From the NCBI GenBank assembly GCA_010909165.1, contig VJWM01000362.1, forward strand, positions 1 through 38,178: a stretch of DNA of 38,178 bases. Reading direction: 5' to 3'. Both the position numbers and the translations under genes were made by a program. The notes below the pieces were generated by a model. The model did not search any database. It was not told where the DNA came from and was given only the letters and a program-made list of their open reading frames with translations. How positions within the stretch are numbered: position 1 is the first letter of the stretch; each line of letters begins with the position of its first letter. Of the stretch, positions 29,000-38,178 are shown one piece after another. This DNA is from Anthoceros angustus (taxonomy: Eukaryota; Streptophyta; Anthocerotopsida; Anthocerotales; Anthocerotaceae).

Positions 29000-29880
29000 C
29001 TAGCACCTTCTTCCGCCTCCCGCTCCCATCCAGTGTCGACACCAATTGCACGTCCCTTGACGTTTTACAGGCTTGGAAGAGGAAGGGGCAGAAGGAGCAG
29101 CCTTGGATGTGCCGGAGTTGTTGTTTCTCCGAGGGTTGTTCCCTCTCTTCTGTTGTTGATTTTGTGACCGCCCACAAGTCACAAACATCACTCGCCTTCC
29201 ACCGTGTTTAGATGTGCCGGGTTGTTGTTTCTCAGGGTTGTTCCCTCTCTTCTGTTGTTGATTTTGTGACCGCCCACAAGTCACAAACATCACTCGCTCT
29301 CCACCGTGTTTAGATGTGCCGGAGTTGTAGCGGGATGCCTCCTCCTGAAGGAGTGCGCCAACAAGCTCGGACACTGTTAGGGTGGATTGTCTACCAACCG
29401 CCACTGCTCGTTGTGAAGTCCACACTGACTGGTTTTGGGAAGAGATGAACGACTGATAACTAGCCGGAAGGCTAGCCAGAAGCTGGACAACAACATCAAA
29501 TTCAGACATTGTAGTCCCGAGCGCAGCCAATTGTGCTCGAAGGTACCAATCGCTCACGTGTTGGGCAACACTATCACCTTGTTGCATCCAAGATTGTAGA
29601 ACTCTTTACGGATGGTGACCAAGGTCATCACATTTGTTGGTGATAGATGTCATGGATCCGCTTCCTTTGCCGGTTGTTTCGCACCATCGGTGTGATGAAG
29701 GGTGGTTTCGCCAAGGCCGAAACCAGCATTTGCATGGCTTGACGATCCAACTTGAGCCACATCCACCACGCGGTGCAATAGGCTTTGGGAAATACCTCCA
29801 CCGATTGGGAGAAGATCGCGCTGTTGAGAGTCAGTCTTCATCCATCGCCAGGCGCTTACTGACGCAGTCCTTCCCCCCAC
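29000..29880 (-). pseudogene. Copia gag (UBN2-type) with frame break and zinc-knuckle remnant
   Basis: The minus-strand frame 29587-29000 reads VAQHVSDWYLRAQLAALGTT, LLASLPASYQSFISSQ, then a Q/N/R-rich tail and CNWCRHWMGAGGGRRC, a decayed CCHC knuckle (expected H position altered). The part before it (29880-29588) is in other frames and reads AMQMLVSAL, GETTLHHTDGA and TNVMTLVTIRKEFYNL. The same family occurs on the plus strand at 32.98-33.38 kb. The tail contains a roughly 105-bp duplication. Confidence 0.85.
29106..29325 (-). repeat. 105-bp tandem duplication inside gag
   Basis: GATGTGCCGG starts at 29106, 29211 and 29313. The first two are followed by GTTGTTTCTC..GGGTTGTTCC and a long identical stretch ending in CCGTGTTTA. 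Translated on the minus strand it gives two copies of a peptide with GTSKHGG.RVMFVTCGRSQ. The unit is a multiple of three or nearly so, keeping the frame open. Confidence 0.92.
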
Positions 29881-29889
29881 GGCTATCTT

Positions 29890-30590
29890 TGGGCGCTTGA
29901 GCTTTGCCCGGGGTTCATCCTTCTACCAAATCGAAGACAAATCTCATATTTGGTTCCGTTGAACCTATCTCTCTCTTTGAAGTTCGTAGTCCGAGACGCT
30001 CATAACATTAATTACATGAGCTAGAGATGGCGAGGTGGTGGTGGTGGGTGCCTCCTAACATGGTCAAATCCTTGGCTCCACAATTGTGTAAACGAGTAGC
30101 AGTGTGTTGTGATACAAGGCTCAGAACAATACAAATGTAGTGTAAGCAAAAGATTTTATCAGGAGAGTTCAAAGCAAATACACTCACACCAAATACAACG
30201 ATCAATGATCCTGGCTCCAAGATTGTTTTCCATAACACCCGCCCTATCAAAGCTTGACTCACCACGGGCCAAAGAACATTCACGAGATTAGTGCTGATGT
30301 GAGTGATCGACTGCCAGAGATTTTGATAGTCTCTAGGCTTGGGCCTCGTTGCACTTGAACTCCTTGTAGGCAGCTTCGAAAGTCTCGAAAGTAGGAGAGG
30401 ATGATCTTGGTTCTTCCTTAACAGCTACGATGGCAGGTATTGACGATGACCTAGTGTTGAAATCATGTGTAGGAGGCACACTTCGTATAGCCAAGAGCCG
30501 TCGGAGTTGAGAAGGATCGCCACCAAAATCGCCACAAATTTCTGCTGGAAAAGAGCTCGAAAAACAATTAACAGGAGCGAAAGGAGAAAA
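29890..30590. other. Stretch without a supported gene
   Basis: It lies between the gag remnant and the GC-rich palindrome island. Frames such as 30008-30283 minus have no recognised motif. It could be leader sequence of the minus-strand Copia element or an insertion into it. Confidence 0.35.
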
Positions 30591-30599
30591 GAATTATTC

Positions 30600-30905
30600 G
30601 CTCGAGGTAACGGGTGACACCCATTCGAGTGGGCAGACGCGTTACGCCGAGCGGGTGCGCTGTCACTTCGAACGGGTGGCACCCGTTCGGGGGCGCCCAT
30701 TATCCAACTTAAGTTGGATAACGGTTCGCCGGCGGGGGCGACCGCCCGTGCGGGCGAACCGCTAAGCCCACGCGGAGCGCACGCCCCTCCTACTGTGAGC
30801 GCTACACCTCCGAGGTTGACGAGGATGGCGGCAGGTGGGGAGATCGGAGCAGGCGCGCCTCCCTGGTCGACGGCGACTCCAGCAAATGGGGCGCCCTGGG
30901 GGCTT
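30600..30905. other. GC-rich island with nested inverted repeats
   Basis: A sharply bounded GC-rich segment containing a perfect 22-nt palindrome (30700-30721; half-site TTATCCAACTT), an 8-bp stem GGTTCGCC/GGCGAACC (30723-30730 with 30753-30760) and a CGGGTGGCACCCG imperfect palindrome (30673-30685). The minus frame 30997-30425 spans it and is alanine, proline and arginine rich from composition. It differs strongly in base composition from both flanks, suggesting an insertion. Confidence 0.6.
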
Positions 30906-31496
30906 GATGAAGAATTTTGACGAGAATCAGGCCGAGATTGAGACAAAGAATCAGATCTTCTCCATCGTTCTTGTGCTTGCCGATGTTGATGGTTCAATCA
31001 CACTCCTGAGTGATCTGATGCCGTCTCCGACTGATGAAGATGGACTCATGATGGTGGAGACCACCCTTGATCTTGCAAGGCATGGATGAGGGCATCTACC
31101 CAATTCTCGCCAAACATCTGGTAATGGCGAGGTGCCTGAGTGAAGCCAAATCCTCAAGTAATTCTCCGTTGATTGGCGCGCCCATGAGATCGCTCCTTAT
31201 CCTCTCCAATGCGCGAAAATAGAAGACAATAAAATTTAATTTCTGTAAATATAGAAAATCTAAATTCATTGTGAGGCTTGGGTAAGCTCTTCTATTAAGT
31301 CGCATGAAAGTTTACAAGAGGACCTCATCGTAGCTGCAATTTGTGGTCATTTAGAACCAATCTGCTATCCAAAACAACATATCAATTGCTTCTAACCACG
31401 AGCGAGCAACTAGAGCTTCAAATGTCCATGGCTCACCTAGGTAATGATACGTGCAAAGTCTAGCCATTGAACCTAGAGACCATGGTAGGAGCCTAA

Positions 31497-31508
31497 GCTC
31501 TGATACCA
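31497..31508 (-). other. Primer binding site for tRNA-iMet
   Basis: On the minus strand it reads TGGTATCAGAGC, the classic plant LTR-retrotransposon primer binding site complementary to initiator methionine tRNA. It directly follows the candidate LTR end (TTCTAACG), and the element's gag lies downstream on the same strand. Confidence 0.85.
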
Positions 31509-31725
31509 CGTTAGAATTGCATGCGGAAGCGTCTTAAGCAAAGATGCTATATTAACAATGAATCAAGTGTGTTCATAGGTGGGCTTTTCCAGGTGGTCTC
31601 GTAAGGGGTGTGTCCTTTCGCTGGCCTAGCTAACTACCTATAATAACTGCCAGGTCTAGCTGACTAACCATATTGGTACAGAACCAACGTGGTCTGCTAT
31701 TATTTCTAACTCATACTCCCAGACA
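31509..31725 (-). mobile_element. Candidate 5' LTR of the minus-strand Copia element
   Basis: On the minus strand it begins TGTCTGGGAGTATGAGTTAG, a typical Copia LTR start, and ends ...CATGCAATTCTAACG next to the primer binding site. About 217 bp is short for an LTR but within the family range. I found no matching 3' LTR in the window, so the element is truncated or its other end lies elsewhere. Confidence 0.6.
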
Positions 31726-31761
31726 TCCCTGGGCATCCAAAAAAGCCTTCATACGAGAATG

Positions 31762-32166
31762 CTAGCCTTCATAACGAGAAGTTTTTCCATCAAAACGATC
31801 CCGTTCTTTGAAATCCCCTCCGAAATAACTTGAAGAGACAGCAGATCCAGCATTAGTCATGATGTTGACCACGACGAATGTGCCTACCACTGTAGTCGTT
31901 ATAATTAAATGAGGGAAGAATAGCTGCTCAACCGAGTGTGCAAAGTCATCATTGGAGTCGAAAGATATCATCTACAATGTATGTCCTGAGATTATAGAAA
32001 CTAGCTGCGAAAAGTCATCGCCAGTCAGAGGCACGCCAAACATTAATGTCCCCCTACTATAGTCAAAGAACGCTTCACTTCTTGACGAACTCAACTTATA
32101 ACCGTTTTTCCATGTGCCCACTGAAAAGTTTGAGGAAGAGAACCCAAACGTCGAGCAACGACGCAC
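31762..32166 (-). CDS. Hypothetical coding fragment, two frames separated by one stop
   Basis: On the minus strand, 32166-31972 (GTLMFGVPLTGDDFSQLVSI) ends in TAG and the same frame resumes at once (MISFDSNDDFAHSVEQLFFP, then the hydrophobic LIITTTVVGTFVVVNIM, a possible membrane segment) to 31762. It looks like one protein with an in-frame stop. Not recognised. It lies just outside the candidate LTR, so it could be host sequence hit by the insertion. Confidence 0.3.
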
Positions 32167-32288
32167 CTCTTCCTCTAGATGTCACAATCCAGGCCAAGTG
32201 TCGAAGAATCCCAGATTAGAGACGAAGCAAGAGCAGCGCCTCGAGTCTGGAGTCTTGGCGCTCCTCTACCGGTTCAGATCTGGAGAGC

Positions 32289-32525
32289 TCAGAGTGCCGG
32301 TCCTGAGCTTGAGGCTAGCTTCTCCCGTAAAGGAAGAAGGGCTTCAAGAAATCCAGAAGCAGCGGGTTGAACACCCAATTGTCGCAGGCTTAAGCGCTCA
32401 ACTGCTCCAGTGAGGCCAATCAATTGGCCCTCCACACTCTCCAATTGTTTGCCCAATTCCAAGAAATGGGATGAGTGCTGCGAATGAAGACGCAGCATTA
32501 GCGCCTCAAAGGTCTCCAATCTCAA
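32289..32525 (-). CDS. Short helical ORF, possibly gag-like
   Basis: 78 codons with a coiled-coil-like pattern (HFLELGKQLESVEGQLIGLT). Such short helices occur at the start of gag in plant LTR elements, but the plus strand is open here too (32114-32413). Coding status is uncertain. Confidence 0.2.
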   Translation of the reverse strand: MRLETFEALMLRLHSQHSSHFLELGKQLESVEGQLIGLTGAVERLSLRQLGVQPAASGFLEALLPLREKLASSSGPAL

Positions 32526-32982
32526 GATAAGTAGCTCTCCACTTTGCCGGGAAGTTTTGCCTTGACTCCCAGATTAATTGCTCCGTGAATGATGTGACTC
32601 TGATTGTCCAGGATCCGAGGTATCTTCTCTGCTGTAGTATAAGTTCTGTCTGCAGAGTGTGGGGGAAGACCACCGACCAGGTGGAAATTCAGCGCCACGC
32701 ATTTGATGACCCCTCGAGTCAACCAACTCAATGTGGGCAGATATACATAGTCGGGCCTTCTCCCATGTCTCCTAGTCATTGCATCAAAGCGAAAAGTACA
32801 CATGAAGTGTTACCATGCCTAGCTAGGATCACTATGCATCATACGATGATGAGAATTTGAATAGGCCCATCAGTACATCTAGGAGGGCTTTGATGCCATG
32901 CTAATAATTGTGGAAGGGTGCAAGAGCAAAAAACTTGTAGAAACAAAGTTGCTAATAATTTACTGTTTTGCGGCACTAAGTT

Positions 32983-33376
32983 CAGGTTTGGTCTATGCGG
33001 ATGAAGACAGCTCAACACGCGAAATTGCTTGGAGTTGTCGATAGTACTCTTCAACATCCTGCTCGTCCTTCTCACGCCTATGACCATTGGCTCAACAAGA
33101 CAAGCAGGCCATGCACATGCTCGTTTCAGGCCTCTACGAAGTCACCCTCCATCATATTGATGGGGCGTCCACCTTTGCAAAAGCTTGGAAGCAAATCACG
33201 AACATATATCAATCCACCAACGTAATGACATTGCTCACAGTTCGCAATGAGTTTTATTCTTTAAGGAGATAGCCCCTTGACAGTGTTGCTACTCACGTGA
33301 GCAAGTTCCGTTATTTGCGTGCCCAGCTTGCTGCTTTGGGGATGCCATTAACTGAGTTTGAAGCTTCGGTGCAAAA
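32983..33376 (+). pseudogene. Copia gag (UBN2-type) fragment, plus strand
   Basis: Reads across frames as AQHAKLLGVVDSTLQHPARP, KQAMHMLVSGLYEVTLHHID, STNVMTLLTVRNEFYSLRR, a stop, then THVSKFRYLRAQLAALGMPL and TEFEASVQ. It is the same family as the minus-strand copy at 29.0-29.9 kb. Similarity ends abruptly near 33376, where unrelated sequence begins. There is no pol part. Confidence 0.8.
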
Positions 33377-34255
33377 CATGATAATTTTTGAAGGGGGGGA
33401 ATATAGTAACCCCCTTCGATTGAAACAACACCCCCTTGTCACATTTTACACCCTTCCTGCGATAGCATATCTGCCAAGCTTTGATAATGGGCACACCCTT
33501 TTTGAGTCCATACCTTAAATAAAAGAGGCACTTTCAATTCTACACCCCATAACTAAAGTAATCAGAGGGCCCGCCTACTTTTTTGTAGAATGCATACGCT
33601 GCTTGCATTTGTTTATTATAACCGAAAACATTTACTTTTCAAGCGGTGGAACACAATAAAAATCATGCCCGTACTAGCAAGAGTCTCATTTCAGTATTCT
33701 TGAAAACCTTGCAACAAACAACTGCTAAAGGAGGAAGTGGTCATCAGCATCAACAATAGTCATTCAAAAGGGCAGCCTAGTGACTCGTCCATGCCTTGCG
33801 CCGATACTGAGTTAAGGACCACCACCAAATTCCGAAGGTGGTCCATATCCTCCGCGTCAAAGCTGTCATTCTCCTCCAATGCTTACTTGTATTCATTAGT
33901 ATAATTCTTGGGCTGAGCTTCGAACGGTGTCGACTGCCACACAACATTTAGTGTCTACTGACCCTCATCCAAAAGCTCGCCAATCGTGGTCTTCAACCTT
34001 CTGGCACTCAATGCAACCACTTGGGCTTTAATGCAATGCCAGCATCCTTAAAATGAACAAAGTTGGTTGCCCATGCGCCCATGCAAGAGTCCTTAAAATC
34101 AATAAGGTTGTGTTACTAATGTGGTAGAAGTCTCAAACTCAAGACCTACTATTTACTATACTTTTTTTCCAACCACTTGAGCAACTATCCCAAGTTACGA
34201 AAATCTTGAACCGCTAAATATTTATTTTATAAAAGGCAGCCTATGAGGAGGATGG
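33377..34255. other. Stretch without a supported gene
   Basis: Starts at the abrupt end of the gag fragment. It is rich in short homopolymers (GGGGGG near 33393, CCCCC near 33410 and 33430). CCTTAAAAT.AA repeats weakly near 34047 and 34092. No open frame with a recognised product. Confidence 0.4.
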
Positions 34256-34263
34256 CCGGTGCC

Positions 34264-34334
34264 CATGGGCAGGCGTCTTTGGGAGGCGCCAGCCAGCCCG
34301 GCGCATGGGCAGGCGTCTTTGGGGAGGGTGCCAG
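34264..34334 (+). repeat. Two 40-bp direct repeats
   Basis: CATGGGCAGGCGTCTTTGGG occurs at 34264 and 34304, each followed by (G)AGG(C/G)(G/T)(C/G)CCAG. It is a short, nearly identical tandem pair in a GC-rich patch. Confidence 0.92.
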
Positions 34335-34469
34335 TGGCCTCGCCCTTTCCTCGGTGCATCGGGTGAAGCTAGGGAGATAAGAAGGCAGCGGGTATCCTAT
34401 TCTTGTGGAAGGTGTGGCCCATTTGCAGGAAGGGTTAAAAGATTTGCGTCTATAGGTGACTGCTGAAGA

Positions 34470-35137
34470 GTAGAAGTGGTGGGAAGCCTTTTGGGTGGAC
34501 CAGAAGAAGATTGCTGTCATTGTAAAGAATAACATCGGGCTAGTGCTAGAGCATCCTTGGAAGTGGTTTTCACGTGCAGAAGTGGATCATACAGCCCGAC
34601 CACTTCAAGTGCCGGATGAAGCTTTGCTGGATGAGGCATTATTAAGGACCTCCACGGTGATATGTATTTGGGGGCATATCAAAATGCGAAGGCAATAAGC
34701 GGAATGGCGCGGATGAATGGGGACATAACGAAAATCCGGAAGGGATGTTTACAGCTTGCCGTGCACTCTGAGACACGCGCAACAAGCCATTACGGATTGG
34801 GGAGGTCATTGACGCGAAGCTAGATGCACCACGACCTCACTTTCTTATCCACTGGTATCGGACCGAGCACACGGATGCGTACGAAGGGAGATATTTACAG
34901 GAATACATAGTCCGTCAGAGTGCCAACCCATCTGGTTTGATGCCGAGGAGAAAAGCAAATAAGGTCCATTACCCAAAAAACATTCAGGAGGTGTTTGTGA
35001 ATGAAACAATCATCCTGTATTATGGGTTTGTGTTGAACGTACGGAAACATTTGTATGCGGTGGACAAAAAAGCGATAAGGGATAAGCTCTGCGAGTTATG
35101 GCTTCATCTGACTGCGAGTCAAAGTGTGCGAAGATAG
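34470..35137 (+). pseudogene. Degraded protein-coding fragment, unidentified
   Basis: Pieces in different frames look like one protein: WWEAFWVDQKKIAVIVKNNI, ARPLQVPDEALLDEALL, ARMNGDITKIRKG, IRIG.VIDAKLDAPRPHFL, HWYRTEHTDAYEGRYLQEYI and VRQSANPSGLMPRRKANKVH, ending in LYAVDKKAIRDKLCELW and a stop at 35135-35137. Composition and residue patterns look genuinely coding, but I do not recognise the family. A transposon-borne or host regulatory protein is possible. Confidence 0.4.
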
Positions 35138-35382
35138 TGATGACAATCTTTGGAGAATTTGGACCAAGTGATGGCGAAGGATTGAACTACTGGGGATGAG
35201 TGAAACTCAAATCACGGTTTGTCCCAGGGTCCCATAGTGAAAATTGTACGTTTGGTTCCAGATGTTATCGTGTTTTGAAAATACCCTGTCCGTGGCTTTT
35301 GTTGTGTCCTTACTAAATCACATTTTCCTTCCAAACTAATTTACATTGTCCTTCGATGAAATGACCTTCCTTACAGTCCCGG

Positions 35383-35446
35383 TTGCATTAATCCCATAGG
35401 TTCGAGTTTGCATTAATCCCATAGGTTCGAGTTTGCATTAATCCCA
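35383..35446 (+). repeat. 25-bp repeat, 2.5 copies
   Basis: TTGCATTAATCCCATAGGTT plus CGAGT is found at 35383 and 35408, with a third partial copy at 35433. Copies are identical over the shared part. Confidence 0.95.
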
Positions 35447-36190
35447 CCATGTTTGAAGATAAACAAGCCATAGGGTTACCCATGGATGAACCACTGGACA
35501 ATGGGGATGACTCCTTTGAACACGATAATATTTGAAGCGGCTGAATATACATCAAGCGGCTTTTGACGTGAATATACGCGGAATGGGGTTTTTGATGGGC
35601 ATTGAAATGCCATATTTGAGCATACCCTGCAAAAGAAGGCACACAATTAGGGTGTCGTAGAGAGGTTTATATCTTTTAGCAGCCCACAGTGGTAGACGAA
35701 GGGTTCATACTATAGGATGACCATTATTTTCGATGGAAATGATGCCCATGTTGTTAGTGCATGCGATTCGTTAAACAACAGTAAATGAACATGGACGACC
35801 ATCTCTTGCCATCCGGAAGGGCATGCGGCTAATTCTATATTAGTGCTATACATCCAATCCGGACACGGTTGGCGTCATTGTACTGTGAGGTATGAAGATG
35901 TGGCGCGACTTCTTGCCAATGACCCGACCACTGCGCACAATCCGTGTCGTTGTAGGAAGGAGTTCGTTCCCAAGGGAATAGCGGACTCCGTTGCGGCGTT
36001 CGAGCATTTCGTCTTACTTCGTCCGCCGTCCTACGCACACCCCTTAGTTCACGTCTAGCTACTCGCGACAAACACCGCAGGCCGGTATGGCCAAGCGTTT
36101 GAGACCCGTTCGTCTGTTGCTCCGCTGCTCTCACACCTCTCGGCCCACCTCTCTCACACTACACTTATCGGTCTTAAGGGAAGGCAGCGT
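35447..36190. other. Stretch without a supported gene
   Basis: No recognised frame. GTGTCGTTGTAGG followed by GTTCCCAAGGGAAT at about 35944-35981 is echoed at about 36548-36584 (ATGTCGTTGTAGG, then CTCCCAAGGGAAT), so part of this stretch is duplicated 604 bp downstream. Confidence 0.45.
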
Positions 36191-36195
36191 GGGTT

Positions 36196-38178
36196 ACATG
36201 CCCCGGACCTCCTCCGTCGTTCCACGGGCCTCTCTCCGTCCAGGCGCCGCCCTCCAAAGTCCCTCCGGCTCCACCGCGTTCGGTCCGTTCGTGATTTGGG
36301 TCGCGGCTGGATGAGCACGGGTCCCCGTCACCACTCCACACACACACCACAACACGTTGGGTCCGTCACGGGACCACTGATCGATTCCTCCGGTCTTTGT
36401 CGTGCCCTGCTCGGTGACTCGGGACTCACGTTATCGGAAGACACAGTGCGCAAAGCAGCATCAACACCAAGGAAAGATGATTTATTCAGGCGGCCTGTGG
36501 TGTGGATTCGTGTCCGAGGGGACAAGTGAGGTCCACATTCACCCTCAATGTCGTTGTAGGCTTAGGATTCGCTCCCAAGGGAATGGTTTGTGCCAAGAGG
36601 CGCTAACTTCTATCGCTCACCTTCACCTAAGTCAAGACTTACTTGCTATTACTCCTCTTACCTATCTACTCAACCACTACTACCCCGACTTGTCCACCAT
36701 CTTATTCCACGACCGCAAATCTCATTCCACGCGGCTCTCACCGGGTAGTTGCTTGACCACGAGGTGGGTCCCACACCCAAACCCTAGCGACTTATTTTGC
36801 GCAGCGCCGCGGATCCACAGGCGTCACCCGTGCACGGATCGGCTTTATTCTGCACTCCACTTCATGCACACACACACGATTCCTAGGGACCTAAATTCCA
36901 CAAATCCCTCACGCTCCACACACACACACACAAAGGCGCCACACTCACACAATTTTACAAGGGAGCTGTTCCCCTTGACTTCCACCAGTGCACCGGTTTG
37001 GTTTCTTTTGGATTCACACAATCTCCCGCTAGCCTCTCAATTAGTTCTCAACCCTCTCACACCTCGCGCATCACATGTTTAGTCACTCCCCACCCAATCT
37101 TCTCCCTCTCTCTCTCTCTCCCTCAACTCGCAGCTTCATCCACTCAACACTTCTCTCAATTGAACACAACTAGCGGACAAGTGTGAAGGAAAGAAGAACC
37201 CCAGGCGTCACGGCGGCGTGAGCAAGCTCCGGACCCGCGCCAATCCCTTGGTTTCCTCCCTCACGGGACTCCTCCGTGGCTCTCACCTCGTCCACCCAAG
37301 CTGGACCTCCTCCTCGCTCAACTCCTCCAAAGTCCCTCCTATTTCCACACGCGGCTCTCACCTCGTCCACCCAAGCTGGACCTCCTCGTTACGCTCCTCG
37401 GTTGCTCCTCTCGCTCCGTCATCTCCAAGCAGGGGCCACTAGGGTCCCTGTCTTTGTCCCGTGGCCTTCATCTCCTTGAGCCTTCCGGTCCGTCCGTTGC
37501 GGTGAGTCGAGGCTTCTGCCGGGAGCTCGGCGTGGTAATAGGCAAAGTCAGATCGACTTGTTGGTGCCTCTTCCACGTGTGCCGATACTCCCTCGCCATA
37601 AGTGTTGGGATGGGCGTCTTTGCCGGCTTGTTGGGCCACCTCTCCTGCCCGGTTGGTGGGCGGGCGTATCACGCGAGGCTGACCTCGGTCACCTCCTGCA
37701 TTGCCTGTTGCTCACGCTCCACTCCGTCGTTCCACGGGCCTCTCGTCCTCCATTGCGGCTTACCGCCATGGCGGCGTTCCCCGCCTTTCTTTTGGTGGCG
37801 GCTTCTTTTACGCTTCCGGTGCTCGCTCCTCCGTTCATTACGGCCTTTAGCTCATGACTCCTCTCTCACACCTCGTCCACCCAAGCTGGACCTCCTCGTC
37901 CACCCAAGCTGGACCTCCTCCTTTGTCGGCAAGATTGCTTTATCACCCCTCCTCCGTCTTGAAGGCTGACACTCTCGTGCTCAGTCGTGGATTCTCTCGT
38001 TGAGAATCACTGCTTTGCTCAAGCGCATCTTGGGTTGTAGCTCGGCGTGTCCTTCTCCTCCATTCTGCCGCCACGAGCTCTCACCTCGTCCACTCCTCTC
38101 TCACACCTCGTCCACCCAAGCTGGACCTCCTCCTTTGTCGCGGCCTTGAGAGCCTCGGTACTGCTGACTCTCTCCACG
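36196..38178. repeat. Pyrimidine-rich region with a dispersed 26-bp repeat and microsatellites
   Basis: CTCGTCCACCCAAGCTGGAC plus CTCCTC is found at 37287, 37362, 37872, 37895 and 38107. CCGTCGTTCCACGGGCCTCT is found at about 36208 and 37723. A CT microsatellite lies at about 37104-37123 and CA runs near 36866 and 36920. Open frames (such as 36402-37082 and 37454-37969) follow the C/T bias and read through the repeats; none has a recognised domain. The window ends inside this region. Confidence 0.75.

Noticed and set aside
37454-37969. 171-codon ORF at the right end as a gene
   Set aside because: It reads through the dispersed 26-bp repeat and follows C/T bias; a second plus frame is open over the same stretch and no domain is seen.

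Overview
This is nuclear DNA of a land plant. It holds two recognisable genes in about 10 kb, followed by about 25 kb of degraded retroelements and nested tandem repeats. The best gene is a 13-exon, minus-strand, plant-type outward-rectifying Shaker K+ channel (SKOR/GORK type). Its introns are short (about 77-176 bp) with GT-AG ends. Short introns, a single-exon TMEM45/DUF716 membrane-protein gene and fragmented Copia elements suit a compact-intron non-seed plant (lycophyte or bryophyte), but the sequence alone does not settle the lineage.

Layout. 0.7-1.7 kb: LTR-like segment with a TATA box and a 29-bp minisatellite. 2.4-3.4 kb (+): TMEM45/DUF716-like gene. 4.2-5.1 kb: 30-bp minisatellite and a tRNA-SINE-like stretch. 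5.2-6.6 kb: weak hypothetical coding fragments and a 193-bp tandem duplication. 6.9-11.2 kb (-): K+ channel. 12.6-13.9 kb (-): related LTR-like end and a broken Copia integrase fragment. 14.5-14.7 kb: 120-bp tandem duplication. 15.2-16.1 kb: a cluster of GACGTC-centred palindromes, then an array of 5S rRNA-derived monomers. 17.0-20.6 kb: higher-order repeat carrying an unidentified retroelement-like protein. 20.8-23.2 kb: nested 1.2-kb tandem duplication. 23.5-28 kb: minisatellites and retroelement-like ORFs. 28.2-33.4 kb: two copies of one Copia gag family on opposite strands, plus an LTR end with a tRNA-iMet-type primer binding site. 33.4-38.2 kb: degraded coding fragments and a pyrimidine-rich region with a dispersed 26-bp repeat.

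Both real genes carry many frame breaks. Nearly all look like one missing base in a mononucleotide run, and I saw no clear insertions. This points to run-length undercalling in the assembly rather than gene decay, so the genes may be intact in the organism.

The most unusual feature is the array at 15.5-16.1 kb. It repeats the internal-promoter half of 5S rRNA (box A, intermediate element, box C) without the rest of the gene. Three monomer types are arranged in three successive higher-order units, and full monomers are followed by a T run.
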